Positions 47,861 through 59,481 of a stretch of 64,000 nt of DNA are shown here, piece after piece (positions within the stretch are counted from its first letter, which is position 1; every line of letters begins with the position of its first letter). The stretch is taken from the NCBI GenBank assembly GCA_024220505.1, contig JAKZZE010000039.1:186001-250000 (forward strand), written 5' to 3'. Below the pieces are notes generated by a model that saw only the letters and a list, made by a program, of their open reading frames with translations, did not search any database and was not told the origin of the DNA. The position numbers were made by a program, and so were the translations under genes. The DNA comes from Rhizopus arrhizus (lineage: Eukaryota; Mucoromycota; Mucoromycetes; Mucorales; Rhizopodaceae).

Positions 47861-48805
47861 AGAACCTCCACCGTAGTTTTTTAAGGGAAACTAGCTGTTT
47901 GCAAACAGCTAATTATTGCTTATGTTGATAATGTGTTCTTAAGTAGTCTTATTGATGTCTAGATTGTATTATAGTATAACTTTATTAATAGCTCATATCG
48001 ATACGTGTCTAGATCATGTTAACATACAGCATTATTGTAGATGATTGCTTGTATGGATTAGTTGACTGTGATACTATATGTTCTCATTTGACATTGTATG
48101 TTATTATATTACATGATCTCATATCATCTTGTATGCTATTATATGATATTATTATATTATGTGACCTAATGTGTTTATTCAAGTTATTAGTATATGCAGA
48201 TCACTGCACCAAGTGCTGCATCCGCTCAGAATACCCTTTCTCTAACACGCTCAAGACGCGCTTAGAGCAAGATGTGCCTAATACTAGAGCCTAGGTAGCA
48301 ATGTCATTCCATTTGGTGGGGGGAAGCCGTAGCTACGAGGTATACAGTTTTACATAGGCTTGTGTCAAACGTTCATTTAGCGAGGTTCGCTCTTCGTTTG
48401 AGAATAATCCCAAAACAAGCGCTACTATTATATCGTTAGAAGAGTATTAGAAGTTCTTGCAAATTAGAAAAATATACGTATGTCTGCTATGTTTGAAATC
48501 AATTGACATGTTTTACATTAGTCTGATTTACACGCATCTGATGAAAGAAAAAAAAAAAAACGTACATGGAAAGTAAATATTATTTCCTGGAAGATGATAA
48601 GCTATTTTCCGAAAGTAGGACAGCTTTTACTTCATGAGCTTTACTTCATGAATATGTAAACATCTTAGAAACAGTCTCAAATTACTTTTATTCTGTCAAT
48701 ATTTCTTACTTTCTTTTCTATTTCAAAACATCACATCAACAACTAAATAATATAATAATAGTATGCATACATGAAGCCCAATTTTATTTTTTTTTAAAAA
48801 AAAAA
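47861..48805. other. Repeat-like spacer with palindrome and hairpin
   Basis: Contains the perfect palindrome AGCTGTTTGCAAACAGCT (47893-47910), AT-rich quasi-repeats (TATTATAT/CATATC types, about 48060-48170), and a nested hairpin at 48366-48400 (CAAACG...AGCGA-GGT-TCGCT...CGTTTG). No coding sequence is supported. Confidence 0.45.
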
Positions 48806-50680
48806 TCATGGTGACTTCAAGAAACGAATGGTTGGTTTGAGTAATTCAGAGTATTGGTCAAACGAAAGCGATGATGGCTTTTCTCCTTCAGAAGGCAGCG
48901 ATTGTTCAATAACTTGCTATAGTGACAATAAAAAGGCATAGTGAGAAACGAATGATTATATATCAGTTTAACTATAAAGTAAAACCTACTTTAAAACTAT
49001 ATAAACTCTCAAGTATTTCTTCAATTGATCCACCAGTTTTGTTTTGACCTGGCATTTCAATTGTTTTAAGAATGGAGTAGTTATATTCTCCATTGTCGAA
49101 TTGCAGCTTTGTAAGCTCCAACACCATTCCTATTTCTTTACATTAGCACAAGCATTTATTAACACTATAGTCGCTTCATACCTCCGATAAGTGCTCCAAA
49201 TGTACAGTGTTCTTTGATAGATGAGCTTATTTGAAGGCGAAGGTGTAATTGGCTTTTGCAAACTTCAGCTATCCTTGCTCTGTCAATGTCTATCAGTTCT
49301 TTGCTTTTCTTAGGAGGCTTAACTTCTCCACAGCCCACTTCAATGCCTTTATAGCAAATCATTATGATGTCCGGGCGTGTGGTAAGATACTCCTTAGGCA
49401 CTTCTTCCATCAATGAAAAAGAAGAGATATCCCTCTTTAAAGAATGAGCCGCCAATATTTTGTGACTATATATAATAAGCGTGATATCTCTATTTACCAA
49501 TCAATGGAGATTTTGTTGCTGGAGGCAAAGGTGTTTTGAACCAGAACGGAGCCAAACTTGATGATAAAGTCTATTTCAGACTGGTTATACTTGTGTCTAA
49601 CAGCTCCTCCGGTTTTTCTCGTCGATTCCTTGTCGAACAAAAACCTAAAAAAAAAAAATGAATGATGGCATCTTACTTTTTTTATTATATAGTTTGATCT
49701 TACAATGTAGACAGAGTATTAACAATTGCCATTTCTTCTCTGTTTGTAGGAGGAGGTTGCTGCAAAAATAACTCCTCATTGTCATCGAGAGCCTACCATC
49801 TGTTTTTAGCGAACGTAACAAACAATTTTAAGCGTATATTATACCTTCTTCCAACGTTTGATCAAAGCATAACTGTTATCAGACAGCTGGTATTGAGGAA
49901 GCTTTGCTTGATCTGATATTTTGATTGAAGATAAAGCGCTAAAGTAAACAAAGAATAAATAACTTTTATTTTGTTTTGTAAAAAAGTAGTATACTTACAG
50001 ACGCTCTTCAACTGACAGATTTTTCTTTAATTTGTGAATTTTTAGCTCAGCAACATTTATCGCATTAATCTCCATAAAATCCAAAACATAATGGCGATCT
50101 TTTGTCTACTGAGTTAGCAACTAAAGTAAACAAAGGATTTTCTTTATGTTTGTTACCTTTTTTCTCTTTCTTTTTCCCTTCTTTCTCTTCCTCTGCCGCA
50201 TCGAATCTTCTTTTTTCGGAAAACCTTCCCGCGTTGTTTTCATTCAAATCTGCCATTATAGACTCATCAACTTCGATACTAACACTTGACTGAAGTCGTT
50301 TCTGAACATAGCTAGCCTGTAGCGTCTTGTACTGGGTGTTCTTTTTTTCCCAAAAAGTATTAATGTATGCATCATCAAGTGCCTATAAAATAAGGTGTAG
50401 TTGGTAAGTTCTCTTTTTTTTTTTTAAAAAAATATGAAAGGCAAAATTATGTAAACCTTGTAATCCTTTTTTGAGTAATGGTTAATGAATGCCTTTAATT
50501 GGCAGTTTTTTTTTTTTTGCCTTTCGCTCAATGCTAACTAACGCCTTTTTAAAACGCGCTTTCTGCGTCGCTTTTTGAAGGAAAGTTGTAATGTTCATAA
50601 AAATCTTTTAAGTTGAAGTTGTTGCAGTTCTTAATAATAAACTGACGGCAGTTCAAGCACTTGTTTTTGCTTTTGAGCAT
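48806..50680 (-). CDS. Spliced lineage-specific gene with PD-(D/E)XK-like motif
   Basis: Eight downstream exons join in phase (50382-50157, 50098-49999, 49938-49845, 49792-49704, 49644-49498, 49465-49182, 49129-48990, 48916-48806), giving 256 residues to TGA. Key region: LTTRPDIIMICYKGIEVGCG followed by EVKPPKK, i.e. RPD-x(13)-EVK, the order of a PD-(D/E)XK nuclease core, then a helix (DRARIAEVCKSQLHLRLQI) and a strand (CTFGALIGG). Exon 1 (50680-50457) begins CLNCRQFIIKNCNNFNLKDF and is compositionally right but needs two 1-nt corrections at homopolymers near 50510 and 50550. The intron at 49497-49466 is only 32 nt. Function unknown; nuclease activity is inference. Confidence 0.55.
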
Positions 50681-50749
50681 TCTTGATATTAAAATAATCA
50701 AAGATAAATAATGATACTAAGCAACAAATTACAAGGATGTAATCAAACG

Positions 50750-51760
50750 GACGTTCCTGGGAATGTGCAAGTTCTTTTTGTTTTTTTTTTTTTTACGGCT
50801 GTCGATCAATTGCGTCACACCTTTGACCGCGTGGTGATTAATCCACAAACCGCTCTTTGTCTCACCTTGGGAGATGTGTCTATCAGTTCGTCTTCCTGTC
50901 CATTGCCCAAATCCATGGCTTGTCTCCCTTTCTCCCATGCTTATCACGTTGATCCCACCTCTGGTAGACTCCAGCCAAAATGCTCCACAGATATTAGGTC
51001 TCGTCCATGCTTGACAAAACGCTTCCTCAAGTGGGTTCGTTCGGATAAAGTGAAGCTCTCATCATTTTTTGTTCGCACTTTCTTACTCCTTTGATTGATC
51101 CTCCATTTACTCCAGTGGTTCATACTAGAGTAGATATGTCGCCTTTTCTCGCCGTACTGTCCCTAGCTTCAGATACTGATGGTGGCTCCATTCTGACATC
51201 CAAAATTTATCGACAGTTATGCAGCCCAACTGTCTTCTCGTCATCTCTTTACCCATCTCTTCCTTCTACCAAATGGACGAAATTGTGGCGCTTTCCTCTT
51301 CACCCTCAGAGTCGGAATATTTGGTATCGTACGCTCGACAACAAGTTGCCTTGTCGATCCAACTTGTAAATGCCTTCCAAAATCTGCCCCATTTGCTCTG
51401 GACATGAAGAAACACCTTCACACTTTCTCTTTGAATGTTCTCAAAAGCTTGCTGTTGGGTCTTCTCTTTGGGACCCACAGTTTGAATTGCCTTTTTCGAC
51501 ATATTCCTTGTGCCGTACAATTTTTCTTCTTGAATTCCTCCCATGTCGTTCCAATACGTCCACCGTACCCTCTGTTTTCTTTGGAACTCTCTTATTGGCT
51601 TTATGGTGTAATCACCAGTCCTTCGTTTTTGATAGTCGTCCTTTTCTGGCCAATATAGTCATTGCGTCAGCTAAACAGTTACTGTTTATTTCTCTTCAAG
51701 AATCTTTGCTTTCCATCAGAGTCTCTCCTTTGCCTCTTCCTCACGTACAGCTATCGTAAT
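50750..51760 (+). pseudogene. 5'-truncated LINE-type reverse transcriptase C-terminus
   Basis: Two to three frames carry the 3' end of a non-LTR retroelement ORF. Frame 51091-51369 has LWRFPLHPQSRNIWYRTLDN and KLPCRSNL, then a stop; the next frame (51370-51759) has MPSKICPICSGHEETPSHFL and FECSQKLAVGSSLW. The CxxC...HxxxxC arrangement after a W-rich, N-K-L-P segment is the zinc-binding tail typical of LINE reverse transcriptases. Upstream sequence at about 50800-51090 is also LINE-like (DRVVINPQTALCLTLGD). The polymerase core is absent, so the copy is dead. Confidence 0.6.
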
Positions 51761-54526
51761 CTTTGCCTCAGGGATTGTTGCCACGATGTTCGTGTTTCTC
51801 ACATTACTTACAACAAAAGCAAACATAAAACACAAAACCCCACAAAAACAATTTAAAATTTTATAAAAAGCCAAAAATACTTTACGTGTCCATTTTATTG
51901 ACCACTTTTGCTACTTAAAAAAGATAAATCCGGAAATAGTGTATTCAAACTTGAAAAAGGAAGGAATGGTTGTAAAGTATTACTGAACCTGCTCATTTCA
52001 ATATACTATAGACAATATAACAATGCATAATAGTATCCATATTAAAGTCAGAAACAATTCATTCTTTATGTTAAACACTATTGGATTATTCTAACAACAT
52101 TATGTATTTTCATGTACTCATCATTGAAACATATGTGTATGTGCAAGGCCATTCGATTTGTGTGCTAATTATAAATTAATCTATTTTTTTATGATTATTG
52201 GTTCAAAGGAACTCAACTTTCTTCAAGATGACGGAGTGACACTGGTCTTTAAATATCTTTCATTTTTGAACAGCCACAGAAAGACTAAATTATGGACCTT
52301 TGGAGAATATTTACTTAATTTTGTCTATTCGTGGCCGAGTTGGTGAGATGGCATTACCATATATTCTGTTCAAATTTTCTATCATTCAACATTTCATGAT
52401 GGTTCTTGTACTTTTCAAAAAACTGATAAATCAGAAGCAATATTATTTCTGAGACTGTTGGAGAAAGCAAACTTTCTAGCAGTACAATGAGTCTACTCAT
52501 ACTTGAAACAAAACATAGGCTTGTATAATACAACCTGATGAGGACATAAGTGACCAGAAAGAGAATTATTCTGACAAGTATGATTGGAGTAAGATCAGAA
52601 AAGGATCCATGCCCAAACGGTTATCTCAAAGAAATATTAGAATCAAGTTTCATAAAGACACTAGTCAGCGTGTTTATCACCTACACTTTGTTGTCAAAAT
52701 AAAAATGAAGCTTCACAGCTAAGCTAAAATGAACCATATTTTCATGATAGAAAACATGTTCATGACGAGCGCAGTTAATGTCGTTGTGTTAAATTTATTC
52801 CTTTTACTGCTTGATTTGTTGTCAAAGTGAGAGAAGAAGGGTACTAATTGAATCGCATAAAATTAACCAATTTACCTTAGTAATTTATCCAAATGTAATT
52901 AGGAACTGCATCAGTTGGCTTGAAGATCCTTTCTACTATTTCAATACGCTAAAAATAAAAGGTATGCTGGATTTATCAAATGATATGTTAAATGTACAAC
53001 CATCAGAGTTCAGTTTGGGTGCAGCCAAAAAAATTAGGCAACTATTTCCCGTACTTGTTATCTCGTCAACAAATTATTTTGTTACAAAATGCAAAGAAGT
53101 GTTAAATGATCTTCATGATACAAAAGATAATATAAAGTATTTGAAAAGATACACTGAAAAATTAAACTCAAGCAAAGATACAAGAAAGACGTATTGTAGA
53201 AAAGTAACTGATTGTGGTTGATATTAATAAATAGAATTAATTTAAGATCATAATTAAAATATGAGTTTATTTAAATAAGATCATACAATCAATTCCATGT
53301 GGATATGTTCTTTTAGAATATGTATTGTATTAATGATAGTTCTTTAATAATAAAAAGTATCTACTAAAATAACAAGATCTTTTCTTATCCTCAGAATTAT
53401 TACTAATTTTTCACATAATTGAAATAATACGTAAAATAACGTTATTCAAGTCAGTGAGGAATTCCCAGAATAAAAGGTAATCTATCACAAACATACGAAA
53501 GAATAAATGAAAAAGTTTGCATGAACGCAATCGCAATCATAATTATGGATGACGCTTATCAAAGCACCTGAGAATTATAAAAATGCTTACGGTAGAAAAT
53601 ATCAAGCCACTCAATAAAATATAAACACCTGATTTCAATTAGAATGTTTTTTGACCAACTTAAAGATCTGTCACAAAAATGATCGATACCATCTTTTTAG
53701 TATGGTTTTACCTTTCTTCAATTACATTTATCAAAATATAATAATTATTGTGGCTATTTTGTTATAGCTTATGAAATAAAAATAAGAATTTTAACTTTCA
53801 ATTGCCATTTAAATTAAAGCGCTCGTTTAAGTTATAAAGGCTATCTTGTTATGAAATTATATTGATTTATTTCGATGCCATGCATTCATTCATTGATCAC
53901 TTGCGAAGAGAAGAATTAATATAAACCGATTTTTATAAATTTTATTAAAGCCCATTTCAATCTTTAGAAAAGCTTGGTATTGGGTAAACATAAAAAAGAA
54001 AGAGATATGAAGTGGGATGAGCCAAGACTGAAGAGTATGAAAGAAAAAATAAGCTCAAGTTACAGCAGCTGAAAATAAAATAGGAAAAACAAGTAATTAA
54101 AGAATTAAATGGAACCTGGTAAACAAAAGCTTAACGTCATCAAGCAAATGATTATGATTTCAAAATTTTACATAAATAGGAATGATATGCCTTAGGGGGA
54201 GGGGACTCTTTTTAGTAACAAAAGATTTATAGTCAAGCATACTAACGCAAAAAATGCACATGCTTACAGAATAATTGAATAATAAATTATTTTTTATGGA
54301 TTTGACATATTGTGTACAAAATAAACATTAAAGTAACACCATACTTACTCATGAAGTAGACATCTCCTTGTTTTTTTCTTTTAAAAGAGATTTAAAAAGA
54401 AAAGGGAAAGTATTATTTATACATAAGATCAGCTATACAAAACACTATATCAAGAGTCAAACAAGAGTTTAGATAGTCAAAAGGTATGAAAAGTTATTGA
54501 TTTATTTTTTGCGTATAATGTTAAAA
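51761..54526. other. Long AT-rich region with unrecognised decayed frames
   Basis: About 2.8 kb. Frames at 52158-52346 and 52811-53221 (FNTLKIKGMLDLSNDMLNVQ, KEVLNDLHDTKDNIKYLKRY) are the best coding-like stretches. They are broken by stops and match no family I know. They may be relics of a repeat-family gene. The right end holds the Rab gene's 3' flank. No RNA gene was found. Confidence 0.35.
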
Positions 54527-55479
<953 letters not shown>

Positions 55480-57509
55480 ATTGAAGAAATTGAAAAAGTT
55501 TAAAGAAAAAGGAGGGAATTTTGGCCCGGCTCTTTTTTTTTAAGTCAGAAAAAAAGGTACATGCTTCCTCTCTCCCCCCCCCCTTTTTTTTTTTATCATG
55601 AAGTGTACTTTCCATATCTACTCTGCTTGCTAAAAGCAAGGATTACTTCTGTTGTATTAAAATCCTAATAAAATCAAGTTCAATATTCGTTAAAAACAGA
55701 TACACCACTTAATCTTCATTATTCTTGAACTAACCATTTCTAATTTTTCTACATAATTAGTTGATTAATATCTGTAATATATGGATGATCCAAAAGTGAC
55801 TTTCTTATTCTCTTACAACCCACACATTAAATGATCATGCTTTTTTTTTGGCAGTGAAGTGTTACAAGTGAAAGCTAAAATCTAATAAAGATAGTGCGCA
55901 TTGCAGACGGCAAATGTGGCAGATAAAACAACCTATACCGTATAATAACTTGAAAGATATGCAGTAAGCCCACACTAATATAATCGAATGACTTTTAGTC
56001 TACCTATTCAAGCTCTTATTTATGTAGTTTTCGTGGGGAAAAAAAAAGCATTGTAGATTGAATACAATTGCTACACTATTTTTATTAATTATTGGTAAAC
56101 TGAGTAGAAAAATTAGACAAGAAAATAGACCCAAATGGAAAGCAAAGAAAATATCCAAGTGGATATAATATAAATAGAAAAAAGTTAGATACGTCTTTGG
56201 TCAAGTTGCTTAGTGTAATTACATGAAAGTGAGAATGATCAATGTATGTATGGTTGAAAATAATAAAAAAGAAAAAATGGGCAAGAACTCAAAAGTTATT
56301 ATTGTATTTATGATTTACACTTAAAGTATCTAGATGCTGAACAGCAATAACTGTTCAAAAGAAATTGTTATTTTCTGGGGCGATGGACTTGATGTCGGCC
56401 TTGTAGGCCGTCAGCATGCTGTCTGAGTCTTCTTGATCGTTGAGGAACATCACGTTTTAACGTTTGAGAATCTGACTATTCTCACGAAGCGAATGAACAG
56501 TATGCACCAGGCTGAGGCAAACAGCTCAGTCGCGATTCCAGACGCGAAAGTACTCCTTATTATCAATATTCCTATTATTATTAACCACAGGCACTCAGTA
56601 ATTTTGATTTGTACATCTTGATAGGCCGTATCTAATAACTTGAGAGAGGGCTTGTCTTCTAGAAGGACAAAAGTTCGATGTCATTCGAAAAGTCTACATG
56701 GGATTTCTTCATAATGTGGATAGTCTTTATTTGTTCGAAATTCATCAATTATTACGACATTTTTTGCCCTTAGAGCACATTCCTTTAATTATAAACAAAA
56801 TTCTCAACTGAATAAGACAGATTGTATTTCACATTCCTTATCATAATATAAATACCAATAACCTTTTTATTAAATAAACTCTAGTCAATTATCAAGTACT
56901 ATTTTTTCAATTAGACCGTCCGTCTATCCACATCTTTGCTTATCTTTGTCTCATTCTTGATAATCAATTGTTGTAAGTCTTTGTTAAGGATTCATAAGAT
57001 CATAGTCACTTTATTATGCTAAAGGAATTGAATATGATCTTGGGTAATATGCTGACATAACTTAGAATCATCTATAGCACTATTCCCAACAGATCAATAA
57101 AACTTTTATATTAGATGTTAATACAGTGTGTTAAAAAACAGTTTCAGTGTTTTCTCTAAAATATGTTCTACCATCATTATCACCCGTATAATAAGTAAAA
57201 TGCTAGTCCTTGTGTATAATACAATATTAAAATAGTATTACCTCTTTAATATTTGCCCACTAAAACTTGTAAGATTCCTACAGTCGATGCACTGAAACGG
57301 TTTTTTAGCTCCATTCAGAAAACCATAAATGCCAATAACAATTTTGCAAACTTCATTTCTCATTTATAAAATACATACAAATATAGGTGACTAGGATAAC
57401 GCTTTGCATTTATTAAAAAACAAGTATATAAACACGTTATTTTATTAACAGACGCGTAACAAATTTCATCCTTTTTCATTCAACATTTTCAACCCAACCT
57501 TTATTAAAA
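55480..57509. other. Intergenic, 2 kb, with GC-richer patch
   Basis: Contains the Rab promoter side, a C-rich run near 55577, and an unusual GC-richer patch at about 56380-56540 with the hairpin CGGCCT-TGT-AGGCCG (56396-56410). On the minus strand that patch reads open for about 28 basic residues ending PRK; it may be a remnant of a repeat. No gene is supported. Confidence 0.35.
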
Positions 57510-58528
57510 ATGACTCGCTCCATTTCCCAAGATACCCAAAATGATTTGAGAGTGCTCTTAGAGTCTGATTTGTCTTATGAAGAGATTGCTAATCGCTTGA
57601 CTCTCTCTAAAGCCACTGTTCATCGATATTGCAAAAAATGGAATATCCGAAGACCCGATAACACTGGCGGACGACCTCAGCTCTTAAATCAATCAATCAA
57701 GTCCCTCATGAAGAGAATGATAATCTTAGGACGATTGAAGTCAAATGTTGAGGTCGTTGATTATTTCAAGGCCATTTATCCAGGGTTGACTTACAACGCT
57801 ATCCTAAACGCCTTAAAAAATATAAATTCAAAGCCCGACAAAAAAGTAAGGTGCCTCTTTTGTCAGCAAAACACAGGAAAGCACGCTAGGATTGGGTATT
57901 TGCTCATAGATACTGGCCTATTGACAACTGGAGAAAGGTTATCTTCTCTAACGAGTCGAAAATCAACTTTTGGGGTTCTGATGGATTTGAATTCTATTGG
58001 AGTCTGCCTGGAAGCCAATTATAACTTCATCTTGCGATTTCAACCGTAAAACACAGCAGTGGGAGTATTATAGTGTGAGCTTGTATGACTTCCTATGGAG
58101 TTGGATATATCTGCGAGATATGTGACGGAAGAATGACTGTATCGGATTATGTCCATATCCTAAAAATTGAACTAGCAGATACCCTTGATTACTACTGACT
58201 AAGAGATGATAATCTCATTTTTCAGCACGATAATGATGCGAGCCACACTATCAAGATAGCAACAACGTGTTTTAAAAAAGTAAAATACCCATTATTTCCT
58301 TGGTCCTTTCAATTGCCTGACCTGAATCCAATCAAGCACATATGGAGACACTTAAAGTTGAAATTAGCTCTGTATGAGCAAAGGGCAAGAGATGTCCATG
58401 AGCTATTGAAAAGGGTCAAAACTAAATATGAAACGTTTCATAGAGATGTTTGTTGTAAGCATATCGAGAATATGCTAGCTAAAGTTCAAGCTATAGTAAA
58501 AGCTAAGGGTGGAAATACTGTACATTAG
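57510..58528 (+). pseudogene. Tc1-type transposase, broken, with mutated catalytic residues
   Basis: The first frame (57510-58049) starts MTRSISQDTQNDLRVLLESD with a helix-turn-helix (YEEIANRLTLSKATVHRYCK) and the GRPQLL linker. The DDE domain is scattered over other frames: VIFSNESKINFWGSDGFEF (first Asp is Asn), FQHDNDASHT (second Asp present), and LPDLNPIKHIWRHLK (the usual Glu is Lys). A stop interrupts before the third frame (58313-58528). It is therefore a dead copy. Its 3' end merges into GTGGAAATACTGTA at 58513-58526, the same terminal string as the element at the left edge. Confidence 0.8.
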
Positions 58529-59481
58529 CATGTTTTTTACCTAGTCAAAAAATTGCTTTAGTCATTCCCCCTTTTTTTTTTAAAAAAAAAATAGCCATTG
58601 CTCAAGATGTGGTTCATAGATAATGCTTAGAACCATTTAAAAACTAAAGTCTCTTTTACCGTCTAAAGTGTTATTTATTGAAAAGGGATTCTTGTAAAAA
58701 GATATCGTTGCACAATAACAAAGAAAGTTCAGATCACTGAATCACAATTTGCAGGAATACAATTCGATATGTATATAGGACAGTAGGGCATCACATAAAA
58801 TCTTCAGTTTAATAGAGACTCTGACCTTGTCCTATCAACCTCACCTTTTTTTGTATATTATTTTTTTCTTCACAGATGCTATGAACCTAATGATCATTCT
58901 TTAATAGCTTATCTCTTCTACTTATTCAAGTGGACTGTATCGCCATCTTTATGGTTTTATTAATTATTTTGCCTCCAATATCTATAGCGTATTTGAAAAT
59001 AACCTATTCTGCTAAAATACATTTTTGTACTATTTAAAAATTTGTCTGTACAGAGAAGTGTCTAGTTTCTCGTAATACCCTGGGTACATTTTATATATTT
59101 AAGTTTGAATTATTAGAATGTGTCAATTCAAATTAAACAAAGTTAATCTGGCAATAAAATATTGAAAAATCTGCTTTAGTTCATAGAGTAAATCGATAAT
59201 TTATCTAATAAAGAAACTTTGTTAGTATTTCTCACAAGTCCAACTGGCTTGATGGTTGCCATAGGATTTATGAACAATATCACAAAAATAAATAAAGCAT
59301 ATAGACATAATACAGCAAGTAAAGTTCTTATAATAAACTGTATGACAGGTCATTAAAAAGAATGTTTTAATGATATTATAAAGACTTTGAGTGTACGTGT
59401 AACAGATAAATCATGGCCTTCTAGCAGCACTTTTACTCAAAGAATTGAGGACGCTGATTTTAATAAACAAAATTTCACTTG
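58529..59481. other. Intergenic spacer before formin 3' end
   Basis: About 950 AT-rich bases with no open frame of note, RNA gene or repeat recognised. A T/A homopolymer palindrome lies at about 58571-58590. Confidence 0.4.

Noticed and set aside
56433..56621. 62-codon plus-strand frame
   Set aside because: No motif; it overlaps the odd GC-richer patch and looks incidental.
57271..57300. TACAGTCGATGCACTGAAACGG as the 5' terminal repeat of the 57.5 kb Tc1 copy
   Set aside because: It shares only TACAGT with the 3' tip (TACAGTATTTCCAC), so it was not paired.
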